A stretch of 64,000 bases of DNA, taken from Gnetum montanum (lineage: Eukaryota; Streptophyta; Gnetopsida; Gnetales; Gnetaceae). Below, piece by piece: positions 20,340 through 31,807 of this stretch. The DNA lies in the NCBI GenBank assembly GCA_015680685.1, contig MNCI01033523.1, positions 306,441 through 370,440 on the forward strand, read 5' to 3'. The position numbers and the translations under genes are program-made. Every line of letters begins with the position of its first letter. The first letter of the stretch is position 1. Below the pieces are notes generated by a model that saw only the letters and a program-made list of their open reading frames with translations, did not search any database and was not told the origin of the DNA.

Positions 20340-22512
20340 CATGCTTTATTTTTATAGGTTTAGAATAAACTATGGAGGCTTAGTGAAAAAATACCAAACT
20401 TTATTTGTAGCCCATACATCTTTGAAGTTGTTTAATTAAGATGAGATCATGAAGGGGAAATTGCTCAACCAACTCAATGAAGAGTTTGGCAAGTACCTTA
20501 TGTAGTATTCTCATGTATACCAAACATATGTATCTACCAATTAGACATGTGAATGATGGGATCACCAAAATCTAGGAGCATGTGTGCTAGTTTAGCCTAA
20601 GGTTCTAGCTTTCCCTATGCCTGCTTAGTGAAATTTGTTTAAGTGTTGCCAACATTTTTAGTAGTTTTGGCTTTCTATGATTTTTAGTAGTTTTGGCTTT
20701 CTATGATTTTATGAGTCTACAGTCATAGTGATGATTTTAGGTAGTGTTGAGAAGAAGATTTAATTCAAGTGGGGTGATGTGGACTTCTCATAGGAATGGT
20801 TGGTAAAGATAACTTCTATGGATAACTTCTAGGACCCTTGATAGTAGTTCATCAATGTAATTGACTTATTCATAACACCTAGTCCATCAATGTAATTAGC
20901 TAAGATGTTGAATGTGATTGATTATTTTGATGAGTGGATCACCAAATTCATCACTTGTGTTCATTATTTTCCTATGGTTTTAAGCATTAATGAGTCCATG
21001 TTTAGTGATCTATTTGGAATACCTTTTAGTGATGTCAATATTTTTGTTAGGGTATGGAAATATGTAGATTCATAAAGAGAAAATAGAAGCTTATCTTAAC
21101 TCTTCTTCTAGTGCTATATTATCTTTTAGCAAGTTTGAAGTTGAGGAAGTAAATGAGACTTACCCTCTTTTTCATTCTAGAGCCTTTTCCATGCTACTAT
21201 CATAGAAGAGAACCATAGAATTTCTACAAGCTTGGACAAGGAAAAAGGTTTTAATTTATGGTACTAGGTTTAATTGAGCTAGCTTCTTGGTCATTGGTTT
21301 ATTGGTTGAAATCTAAAAAATTTGTGATAAACTTAACTCCATATACCATGTGCATTTTACATCTTTTGTGTATATCTTAGGAAGTTCATAGAGTTATTAG
21401 TGAATAGGAGTGATGAAAAATGAATAGCACATGATGCTATCCTAGTCTCAAACCCTTAAGCTAAATATATCATACATGTGATGCATTTTCAAGACCCACT
21501 CATATAGGATGTGGTTTAGTCATTGTCTATTACCACTAAGAATGTCAATGGTTTGCATGATTGTTTCTATGATAGCATGGGCATTGAGCCTCATTCTATG
21601 CATGGTGATGCAAAAATGGCCAAAAGAATATGTGTAGAAGTAGATGGCACCACTAGAGCAAATATGAAGATGAAAACATTTAGGTTCCTAGTCAGTAAGC
21701 ATCTACGAAGGTGACAATCAAGCTTAATAAGAAAAATTAGGTTGTCAGAGGTAAGTAGACATTTTTTTTTACTTTTTAGATTTTTTAGATTTTTGTTATA
21801 TATTTTTTCTTAAAAAATTTTTACTAATTCATTGTATTTGTTTTATTTAGCTTTGGTTTGTTATAGGGAGGCAACAAGAGTTTGCTATTAGGGCTACTAC
21901 AAAGGAGGAGAAATGATGAAAGAAAAAATAAGAAAAGGACATTTATGGAGGCTCTAGATGTCATGGATTCCATCTTAGGTGATTCATAATTAGGATGTAA
22001 TCCTCCAATGGACTTATCTCATGATCTTCCTAGTGAATTTAAGTATTTTTTAGACATCTTCATTTATATTTATATTTTTTAATTTTCTTACGAATAATTT
22101 TAAACTATTATGTTCATTATAGGGTATGAACCTTCTCTAGAAGTATCTACATCCAAATTCCATCTTAAACCTTTGATGAAGACCTTAGACAAGATGGAAT
22201 TTATGAAGGAAATGATGGATGACATGATAGATAGGTTACAGTAGATAGCTTTTGATGTTTGTAAGAAAAATACTTTTTTTTTGGCATTTTTTCTCTTTTA
22301 TTTTCATGTTTTATGGCTACATTATTTTATTAGTTGTTAAATATTTTGAATCTTTTCATGATTTTAATGTTTTTTTTATGGTAGTTCCTATAGTAAAATG
22401 GAACCTCTCACAAAACTTTGAATTCGATGAGTTTCTTGAACTTTCTTCCAATGTGAAGAACATTCAACAAAGGTTGTATAAAGGAGGCTATAAAATGTAC
22501 TGCATCTTGTGA
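20340..22512 (+). pseudogene. Intron-containing extra ORF remnant, plus strand (unidentified)
   Basis: Protein-like blocks include NQLNEEFGKYLM (20475), EVEEVNETYPLFHSRAFSML (21130), DSMGIEPHSMHGDAKMAKRI inside the open frame 21523-21714, and a helical block DKMEFMKEMMDDMIDRLQ (22190). Splice-like sites occur at CAGAG|GTAAGTAG (21750) with TTTTATTTAG (21851), at TTCATTATAG (22123) and at TTTTATGGTAG (22384). It lies tail-to-tail with the minus-strand gag at 22640-23330. Tat-lineage elements can carry an antisense extra ORF between pol and the 3' LTR, which would fit this layout. I see no motif that identifies the protein; a fused host gene is the alternative. Confidence 0.4.
20655..20706 (+). 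repeat. Perfect 26-bp tandem duplication
   Basis: The unit TTTTTAGTAGTTTTGGCTTT plus CTATGA occurs twice head to tail, inside the decayed extra ORF. A recent small duplication. Confidence 0.9.
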
Positions 22513-22639
22513 AAAAATATTTTAAGAGTTTTAACATTTGAATGAGCTCATGTGGAAATTATTCATAGCATTTGAAAATCAAAACATGGAACCAACAAAT
22601 AAAGTCAAGAGCCATGACTCACTATGGCCATGACTACAT

Positions 22640-23330
22640 GGGTTTATTGTCCCTTATCTCTACTCCTTCTCATGTGTTAGTTCTTATATGCTACATAAGC
22701 TAGGTCATTACTAGCTTTTGTGGCATCTTCTATGTTTTTGGTATGGGAAAAAGCCTCACTAAGTGACTTGAGGTCTAAATAGTAAGGCTTAAACTTGATG
22801 AAATCATTAACCATCTTGAAAATGATCAAAAAATGCATTTCAAAGATGGGTTTTGGGATTTCACTGAGGTTAGCATTCCACCTCTGTATGAACTTTTCAA
22901 TAACTTTAAGAGACCCCTATTTCATCTTCATGAGCTGATCTAATATTGTATTAGGCTTTAAGTTATACCAGAAATGGTTAACAAGTTATGTAATCAAGTC
23001 ATCTATACAGGTAATAGAGCCTCTGAGTAGTGTATGATACTAGTCTAAGGATTTTCTAGTTAGAGATATGAGGAATATGCACATAATTGTATATGGATAT
23101 ACTTGTAATAATAGGAACTTAGAATAGAAAGTAATGAGATTAATATTGGGATCTCCATCACTACTATATTTAATAAAGTAGAGAATTGGAATGCCCATAG
23201 GAAGAGTTATCTATAAGATGATAAGGATGATGGGGTCATCTTGGTAAAAGTCCATAATCTTTATCATTTGAGTGGTGTGAGCTTTAACTTTCCATAGCTC
23301 TTTGGTGAGATCCTAGATCATTTGGAAGTC
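22640..23330 (-). pseudogene. gag of a Tat-like Ty3/gypsy element (degraded)
   Basis: The minus strand reads MGIPILYFIKYSSDGDPN (family P.F.KYDG.GDP), then a stretch ending SLTRKSLDWYHTLLRGSITC with IDDLIT, then LDQLMKMK.GS, FIQRWNANLSEIP and later LSEAFSHTKNIEDAT. That order is the retrotransposon gag capsid core as in Tat/Ogre/Retand-type elements. Stops are frequent. No protease or RT follows on the left; the region there is the opposite-strand ORF remnant, so pol has been deleted or was never present. Confidence 0.8.
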
Positions 23331-25900
23331 TTGATCTAGATGCTGGGGTACTTCAATAGGCTACAATATTTGTACTAATGGCTGGGGATGAGAGTGAGTA
23401 GCTTGAGAGCATGCAGTTAACATTAATATAGTTGGAAGGATTGTGTGACCATCATCCCAAAGGAGTTAAATAGGGAGAAGGATGTTTGAGCTAGAACATG
23501 AAAATAAAGGAAACAAAGAGGGTATAGAAGGCTTGTGAGAGCTATGGTCACAAAGAGAGGCCTACTAAGATTATAAAAGGAGATGGTGGAGTAGATACAA
23601 TCAATGATGGTCACATATAATGAGGTTGGGTTGCAAAATGCATTGGTGTAAATTATGAGATGGAGTGAAGACCTAATTGAGATTGATGCATTGTGATAAG
23701 AGGTGTTGAGATTAGCATGTAAGCAAACAATGAAGTAGATTGTAACACTTGGCTTGTGGTGGTCACAAGCGAAGTTTGGTTCATTATCAAATTAGGAGAC
23801 AAAGAGTTGAACATGGTTACCTCTAGATACATTCATTGTAAAAGATCTTCTAAGAATGTATCTAGCTCATACTTGGCTTCAAACTCTTTTTGATCATATT
23901 GGTATTGGTTTGAACTAACTTATTCACTTGCCTCATCTATGTCCACTAGTTATGCTAACATGTGCATCTGAAACTCTATTAGTTTAATTTGGTCATATAA
24001 AAAAGGAATATACTCTTTCTCATTTTTGTGAATGATCTGAAACTAATGTTTGGATTTTAATTCTACATGTGGGATAAGTAGGCCAACTTGGATTTTTGCA
24101 TAAATAAATTTATAATATTCTTCATTGATATTCACATAGGATGGGTCTAGTCTTCATCTCCTAAAGAACTATCTACTCTCTACTATAGCCAATTCCTTAG
24201 GATCAAGAAGTGAGTAGTTTCCTAGTTTGAGGCCATGTGGACAATGTGGTTAGCATATTATGAAAATAAGGTAAAGTTTTTAATGTTTTCACTAAGTTTT
24301 GAAGTTTCCAACATTTGAGACTCTCAACATGTGAAACTCCCAATATGTGAGACTCCCAACATGTGAAACTTCCAACATGTGAGCTCATAGCTTGTCAAGT
24401 TATAGCTTGCAAAGAGTTGCAATGTGTGAAACTATAGTGTGTAATATTATAGTATGTGAAGTATAACATATGAAGAAATTTCAACTTTAAACATGAGAAT
24501 AGAGATGGCAAAAATAATGCACACTACCACTATAGTAATAAAATTTTTAACTTTTTCAAATGTATTGGATAAATCTAAGAAAAATACAAACATGCATTAC
24601 CATATGCAAAGAGGAAAACTGCAAACTTCAAACATAGGGAACAAATGGGGTAGTGCATACTACAATTGCAAAAATAAATCTTTGAACTATAATCTATAGG
24701 AAACAAGTGCATAGATGTGCCTTGTAACAACAAAAATTAATTTTTGATTTGTAAGATATATAGATCATGTTAGTGATGAATACTAAAATTGTAAAGAAAT
24801 AGTAATAGAAAATTTCTATTTTAATTTTTGTAAGTATTGTTGAAAAAAACTAGCTATGATGTCACACATTGAGATTGTAGGAAATTCAAACCAATTTTTA
24901 ATTTATTAAACATGCTAATGGGCAAAGGAAAAAGTAGATATGGACTTTGCAAATGGATTTTGGGTTGAGAAGTTTGATGGAGTTTCTTCTTCTAGCACTA
25001 AAAAACTATAATGACTGAAAAATTTAGTGCTAGAGAACCAAATATCTCAATGGAAAATAGTTTTGACCCTAGGATCCACAAGCCTAGGAAGGATCTAGGA
25101 TGTCTTAAATTATCTTTCCAATCACTTAAGGGCTTTGAAAGTCTATTAACAAGATAAAATATGGACGAAAAATGTGAGAAAATGCATAATAAATAGACCC
25201 AACAGTAAAATATAGTTACAAAAAATAATAAAATTATGAAAAAACACTACAAAAAATGTATATTAATTTTGTAAGAAGTATAGGATAAGAGAGATTAAAA
25301 TATGAAATTGTAACTATTCCACATCTTTCTACAAAAGTGGTGACAAAAATCTAGCTTATGGGTGGGTGGTGTGTACATCTCGTGGTCTTCCCAAGTGTGT
25401 CTAGTTTGCTCATTCTACAATAGGATCTTAGTGCTTTTGATGATCTACATTGAAAAATGACTCTGGCCTTTCAAATATCTTTGCTCCAAAAATATTAAGT
25501 TTCTTGGAAAGATTTAATGATTCAAAATTCCTCAAAAATGATGAAAAATATGATTCAAATACACAATGAATTTCTAGTTATTCTCTTACTTGATTTTGGA
25601 AAATGTTTCGACATTCCTTATAATTTTTTTGATACTTTTGATGGCTAAACTCATAGAATGTGAGATACCAATATTTTTGACCTTTTGGGCTTGGAATTTT
25701 AGTGTATTTGACATTTTTTTACCTCCCAAAATCGCAACATATGGACTACCAACATGTGAAACTTCTGTTGTGATATTTGATGACATTTTTAATCTTTTGG
25801 CTCTTATACATTGGCCTTATAAAAATTCATATCTTGTAGACTATGAACTTTATTATACTTCAAAAATGAATCTAAGAGTTTTGTCAAAATAAGGATAAAT
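23331..25900. other. gag upstream region and unassigned flank
   Basis: On the minus strand 23331-24100 probably holds the gag N-terminal part; FQMI.DLTKELWKVKAHTTQ is readable near 23250-23330. From 24100 to 25900 I see no coding sequence, only a 16-bp tandem repeat and related CATGTGAAAC words (25740-25770). An LTR may be present but I could not fix its ends. Confidence 0.35.
24306..24385. repeat. 16-bp tandem repeat, five units
   Basis: Five successive units close to TCCCAACATGTGAAAC, each containing the palindrome ACATGT (two changed). Similar single words recur at 25740 and around 17000-17800. Confidence 0.85.
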
Positions 25901-26751
25901 GGTGTAATTTTGATGAGGAAACAAGGAAAACTATTTTTTCCTTTGAATCCCTATTAAATTATAATGTAGATCTTGGTCACTAGGCTCTTTGCTTGTCCAA
26001 TAAATTTATTTGAGGTGTTTCATGTTCTAGATCCCATGAAAAATCTACTACTATATTCCTTGAATGCTATCCAATCATACAATAGGAATTGACCTCCAAG
26101 TTTTCCTTCTAAGTGCAAGGTCACACCTATTACTTACCATTATAATCTAGCCTTTATTACTCCATGGTTTAATCATTGGTAAAATTAGAATAAGATAACA
26201 TGCTACAAATCATCTAAAATTAAGTTTCCATTTTGATTATCCTCCATCCATACACATATGAACAATAAGTTTCCCCGACTTTTCTTTACTAGAAACCTCT
26301 CATTGATTCCTTTGGCTATGCAAATTGATCCCAATTCTAGTAGTGATTATAATACCATTGCAAAATAATTTGAATTTTCTATGTTTAAATATGATCATGG
26401 TTTGGGTCAATGATTAGAATCTTGACCCTTAAGAATAAATGAATTTAAGATTTGGATGGAAGAAATAGTTGATATTACTAAAGTTTACCGAGAGAGAGAC
26501 CTTTAGGCCTTCTTGGGAATGGGTAGAATTAAGTAAGATTCTATCTTAAACTATTATATTTTGAAAGTTAAGTGATCTTGATAATAGGTTAAACATGAGA
26601 AGGCTTGCATAGATATTCTTTTAACCATTTATTTTGGTCTTAATTAAGCAATTTATGATCATTTTAGAATGATATAAACACTAATTTGTATAGATAAAAA
26701 AGCTTAAAGTTATATTGCTCTTTCCATTACCTCCTCTTCTCATCATCATTC

Positions 26752-26791
<40 letters not shown>

Positions 26792-28090
26792 TATTTAATT
26801 TTTGTTTTTCTTAAGAAAATGATTTTTGAATGGTATGTGACAATCATGAGAATAATTAGAATGCTAGATCATCACCTAGAGTCTTCAACTTCCATGAACA
26901 TGAGAATTTATCTCCCACTACATGGCATGTGAAGCCCAATGAAATCATGAACCTCCTTTGACCAAGGTGGTCAATCATGATAACACATGCACCTTGGTTC
27001 CATCATACTGATTAGACCCATCCAATGTTATAAGAATTCTTAATAATACACCCTTTCCGTACCAGTAACTAAGCATTCTTATAGGATTTTAGAGTTTATA
27101 TTCTAAGATGTAAATGCATCACTTGCCCATGATTCTAGTAGCATTAGGTTTAATATCTCTTAGGGTGAGTTCTAGTTATTCACTAACTTTTAGCCTAGTT
27201 CACCAATGATGGATAAAAAGAAAGTAAATGCATAAATTCTATTATATGAACTTTTCATTGATGAAGCATCTTCTTTGGATCCATTTAACACTTTGCATCA
27301 TCATAGAATTTGTAACTTAGCCATCCACCATTGGCTTGTTAGGTGAGCATTCATAAAGTACATTAATTCATTTTTATATACATATACATACATACATCCA
27401 TACATACAAATATACACATAAAGAATATAAAATATCATAAATGGCTACCTTTTATGCTTAAAAAGTACAACAAAGCTAACTAAATATGCCAAATTTATTA
27501 AAAACATAAATAGAAATAGCTAGAATAAAAATAATTTTCCATGGCATGGACATCATGTATGACTAATTCTTGTACATTCCCTAGTAGAGTTTTGACTATA
27601 ACCTAGAGATTTCATGTTATGCATGCTCAAAGATGAAAGATGTTCTTTGTAATACTCTAGTATTACCTTTCAATGAGAAAGATTGTATTTGGTTCATTTG
27701 AATGGAATTTCTATATGACTTTGCATGACTAGAAAGAATCATAAGGTATCTTCTTGTACTATGTCCTTCTAGTCTTATCCCTCTTTCCATTTTCAAGATG
27801 AAGATCTTGGAAGACTAACCTAATATCGATGGTACTCAACCAAGCCTTTTCCATGATGATAGAGAAGTTGTTTTCTAACTTATTTTCTAGTTTAATCACA
27901 AAGAAATATATAGGGTATGACTATCCTACCAATGTTATCATCATATGATTCACTTATCTAATAAGGTACATGTAAGATTGGTCCACTATCTCTAGTAAAA
28001 TATTTGTACTCTTGAGAGGATGAAGCTTTTAATCTAGGTACTACAATAATAAGATCATGTTGACTTCTAAACTAGAGTCTTAGAGAGCTA
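25901..28090. other. No gene recognised; contains a compound microsatellite
   Basis: AT-rich sequence without a persuasive frame. It may be the pol or 3' part of the minus-strand element at 28.1-31.3 kb, decayed beyond recognition by eye. Confidence 0.3.
26752..26791. repeat. (CT)n(CA)n microsatellite
   Basis: About 19 bases of CT repeat followed directly by about 22 bases of CA repeat, uninterrupted. Confidence 0.95.
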
Positions 28091-28099
28091 AGTAGTGAT

Positions 28100-28590
28100 G
28101 TTTTTTACTAATTTAGATCTCCATCATGGAACTACTAAGATTTTATTTTTTTCATGTAATTTTCCTTTTTTTACTACCCACATAGGCACCTTAGATATAG
28201 ATATGGTGATATCATTACTATCATCAAGTGCCATTTTATTGAATATGCTAGAAAAGGTTATAAAACTTATCATTGAAATGGATGTGGTGATTTTATGATA
28301 TTTAGGGAACATTACCAGGACCTCCTTAATGTGGACTTCAATATATCTTGCATTACTCACCTATCCATAAGATGAAAACAATGGACTGGACCTAGTTCCA
28401 TGGTGCTTACATCTATGTTTACGATAGAATTTTCTACCATAAAACCTTGGAATTTTCCATACAATCAAATTTAAAAAATGTATGGTAATGCTATCTAGAA
28501 GCATATATGAAGGTAAGATCAGCAGAATAAGTAATATTATAAGATTGAAAATTTCTTGGCTATAGTTGACTAGGTATTTCATTCTTTATA
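28100..28590 (-). pseudogene. Possible protease-region remnant of a minus-strand gypsy element
   Basis: Two minus-strand frames (28361-28582 and 28124-28360) form a nearly continuous protein-like stretch between gag and where pol would follow. Residues include KYLVNYSQEIFNL and VHIKEVLVMFPKYHKITTSI. Position suggests the gag-protease segment but I cannot see an Asp-Ser/Thr-Gly active site. Low certainty. Confidence 0.25.
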
Positions 28591-28989
28591 GAGGTAGAAA
28601 GTAGAAGTTATTACTACTATTATTACAAATCCTAATGGGCAAGAGTACTTGGGCTAGGAAGGTACTATTAAGGTGGAATCTATGGCCATTGGTAGGTATC
28701 TATTTAGATACCTCAATAGTAGGAATTAGTGAAAAGTATCATCTATTATTGCATCAAAGCAAGAAGATTCCATGAAGTAGTACCCAAAGGATTTAGAATT
28801 TTCCACTACTGGTACTCCTACATGGGCTACAAGTATGCACCTCTAGGATAGTATCATTGGCTAGGATACAAAGTACTTCTTCTTTTCCTTTTCATGAAAT
28901 TAGAATTTAGAGGAATGCTAGGTTATTCCATTTCATTAATCATATGAACCATGACTAGAAAACACTTTAATTCACAAGGTTCTACACTG

Positions 28990-30210
28990 TACTTGCAGGG
29001 ACCCTCTTTACTAAAGAATGAGTAAATCTCATCTAGATCCTTTTTGATGTTCTTAGACTATGAGCACTTTTATTTACTTAACCATTGTACCTCTTTCTCT
29101 ATTTTGATGATGTAATTGATTTGACCATATCTTCAACTAACTTACCCTCAATATCCTTAAGGGTAGTGGTCATCTTGTCATCCATCACTTTCCAAACCCA
29201 ATCCACTTTATGGGCCAAGTCTATCAAGGACTTTTTGGTTATGACTTGATCTTATGCCAAGATCTCAATAGTAGTGGAAGGTTTGGCTATAGCTTTAATG
29301 TTTTTTTACCTTCTTTCTATATTCATGATTATGATTATACTACTTAGCTAATTATCGCTTATGATTCTGATTATAATCATGATTATACTACTTAGCTAAT
29401 TATATTTCTTATTTAAACAAGCACTTTGATTTGAGTCATGAAATTTTTATGTACCTGTTCCATTGCATACATATCTACATACTTCATTGTTTTCTACCTT
29501 AGGCATTTCATGATATGCATGAGCTTCTCTCTTTTTCTCATGTCATGATTTAGAGAATGGTGGAAAATTTTCATGTACCTCTTCATTATAATGTTTACTA
29601 GTTCTCAAGGGCAAGTCTTAATTTGGCCATTTCTTTTAGAATGTTCAATATGTGGGCATAGGTCTAAAATTTGATGTAAAAGATTTAAATCATGTTTAAT
29701 AATTTTTTATTTAATATTAAAGGTAAGGACTTGTACCACATTTTTATATGCTCAATGAAGATGTGGGAAAATAACTACAAATTTTTCTAATCATTCATAA
29801 TCTCCTATAGATAACAAGCATTATCAAATGCCTATGTGTAAAGATGGGAATCATTACTAATAAGCCTTGTATATGTTAAAACATCAATCATGTTAATTTA
29901 TTTAATGTAGCTATCATGAACATGCTTTGAGGAAATATAGATAACATCATTAATTTCATGATATTTATCATAGTCAAACAGAGGGGAATCATCATCACCA
30001 AATGATCTAGAAAAGTGCAATTGAAAAATTTGCAAAGGGTATCATCAACATGAGTTTTTGATGTACTTAAATGATTGATTTTTGAACTTGGATCTTCATG
30101 GTAGATTGATTCTTTTACATTCTTGTATACTTTATCATCCTTCTTTACATTTGAAAGGTGAGATAAAAAGCTATGAGAAGCCTCCTCTTCTACCAATTTA
30201 TCTTGAAGCT
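28990..30210 (-). pseudogene. gag of a degraded minus-strand gypsy element (E)
   Basis: In shifting frames the minus strand gives a Ser/Asp-rich N-terminal part (29888-30196), then LFSHIFIEHIKMWYKSLP (gag core pattern LFP.TL...A..WY.SL), then HYNEEVHENF and an acidic/basic tail, and near 29100-29250 LAHKVDWVWKVMDDKMTTTL. That last segment parallels APKVDDVWSSLDSKIENIL in the gag of the 31.8-41.2 kb elements. So E is a distant relative of that lineage. Confidence 0.6.
29331..29403. repeat. 25-bp direct repeat
   Basis: ATGATTATACTACTTAGCTA plus ATTAT occurs at 29331-29355 and 29379-29403, separated by 23 bases. A local duplication inside decayed gag. Confidence 0.9.
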
Positions 30211-30620
30211 CTTTTATATATAGAGACTCATAAGCATTTTACATTGGCTAATAAGCTACATAGAAAATCTGATCATCATTTAGTCCAGTGTTAATCAAGG
30301 CCTCTTTAGGATGATGTGCTATACCCTCCACCAATTATTTGAAAAATTATCCATGAGTATCATGTCACCTCCCTTACTTATCTTGGCAATAAGCCAAGAT
30401 AACTCATGATAGGATCACATCATCCAAGTGTTCATATGTGATGAAAAGTACTCCTTCATTTTGTTACATTTCTTCTACTACTAATCTTTAGTGGGCTTTG
30501 AGCATTGTATGTCATGTTGTTTGCGTTTGGAATCTACACATAACACTAAGAAACACACATTTAGTTTGAAAAAATTAAGAATAAAATGTATAAGTATTTA
30601 CAAGAAATACACCAACTTCT

Positions 30621-30639
30621 TCCCCAGCAATGATGCTAA
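30621..30639 (-). other. Primer binding site of element E, tRNA-Asp-like
   Basis: The minus strand reads TTAGCATCATTGCTGGGGA, a decayed form of TTGGCACCATTGCCGGGG seen at 40363-40383 and close to the plant tRNA-Asp 3' complement. It sits between gag (left) and LTR-like sequence (right). Confidence 0.6.
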
Positions 30640-31290
30640 TGATAAGGATCATACAAGCTGTGACCAAAGGAAATCTATCATATAGAACACAGTGTGATCT
30701 AGTCAAAAGATTTAAAGATAATATTGAGTGGTTTGTCAACAACACTCATGTATATCATTGTATCAATAAATATAAAAGAGACTATAATACATATAATATA
30801 AGGGAAACCCATGTTACTAAAATGCAGAATTAAAATAATATTTATAATTTTTATGGATTTTATAAACATGAGAATAAGACAAAATTGAACACAAATGCAT
30901 TGCAATCCCTTGTATGAATAGGAATAATACTCAAAGTCATTGTGACTAAATATAGACACTAAATAGCATGTTAAAATTATTAGAATATATCAAATCTTCA
31001 ACACCACTCCTCTATCTTAACATCTAGATAGAAATAATTTTTTATACTAACTATAATTGTATCCATAAATAGATGAATGAAGTGTAAAAATCATCAAGTC
31101 TAGACTAATTTTGACAAACCTTTAGAGATTTATAAGCACAAATAATGGTGAAAAGAAAATTCTCTTAAAATGAAATACTAAGATAAACTTTCAAAAATAT
31201 ATTAAATTTGGTCAAAAGAAATGGTGGCATTATGGTAAACTCAGACTACAACTTATAATCTTTTGTTGAAGAAAATTTCAATAACTTTGT
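30640..31290 (-). repeat. Probable 5' LTR of element E
   Basis: Starts TGATAAGG beside the primer site; the right end is not defined. The stretch near 30945-31020 (ATATAGACACTAAATAGCATG) resembles 41960-42010, so both belong to one LTR-like repeat group. Confidence 0.4.
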
Positions 31291-31326
31291 ATAATGCTCT
31301 ATGAAGCTACCGGTAATAATGTATTC

Positions 31327-31557
31327 CTATAAACTACTCATAATATCCTTTAGATTCCTTCTCTTAGTATTGAAGGTCTTTGATAATTCATTTACTCTCA
31401 CATTGAGGTCCTTCCAATGATTTTGAAGATAACCACTTTCCTCTTGTAGTTCAAAGGTTTTATTATGCATTATCAACTTATTATCCTCTAACATCATGTT
31501 CCACATCATCAATTCCCCTAATCCTTTTGTAAGTTCTACATCAATGCATGAATTCAT
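31327..31557 (-). pseudogene. Short coiled-coil ORF remnant
   Basis: A 76-codon open frame encodes a charged helical peptide (ELMMWNMMLEDNKLIMHNKT; then LNVRVNELSKTFNTKRRNL) with heptad-like spacing. It lies just upstream, in minus-strand sense, of the LTR-like sequence at 30640-31290, the same relative place as the coiled-coil ORFs of elements C and D. It could be the 3' ORF of an element whose 3' LTR is that repeat. Not otherwise recognised. Confidence 0.35.
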
Positions 31558-31807
31558 TGTATCATTTATTTATTTTAGTATGGTTAGTTCTTATGACTAT
31601 TTCTTTACTAGTTTTAATGCATCACACCATAGCTTTGAGCTCTAAAGTAATATCTCACTATGGTGTAATTCATATATATTAAATCATATAACAAATCATT
31701 ACTCACTATGATGGCATTTATCTTTACAGGTAGGCTAAGATCCTTATTCACATGCCTCTAATTACTAATAGAAATTCATTTGTATTTACATTTTCAAAAT
31801 ATTTGTA
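31558..31807. other. Unassigned gap between element E and the LTR dimer
   Basis: AT-rich, no gene. The dimer's gag stops abruptly at about 31808, where GGTATGGAGT is repeated (31808-31831), so this is a truncation point. Confidence 0.4.
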
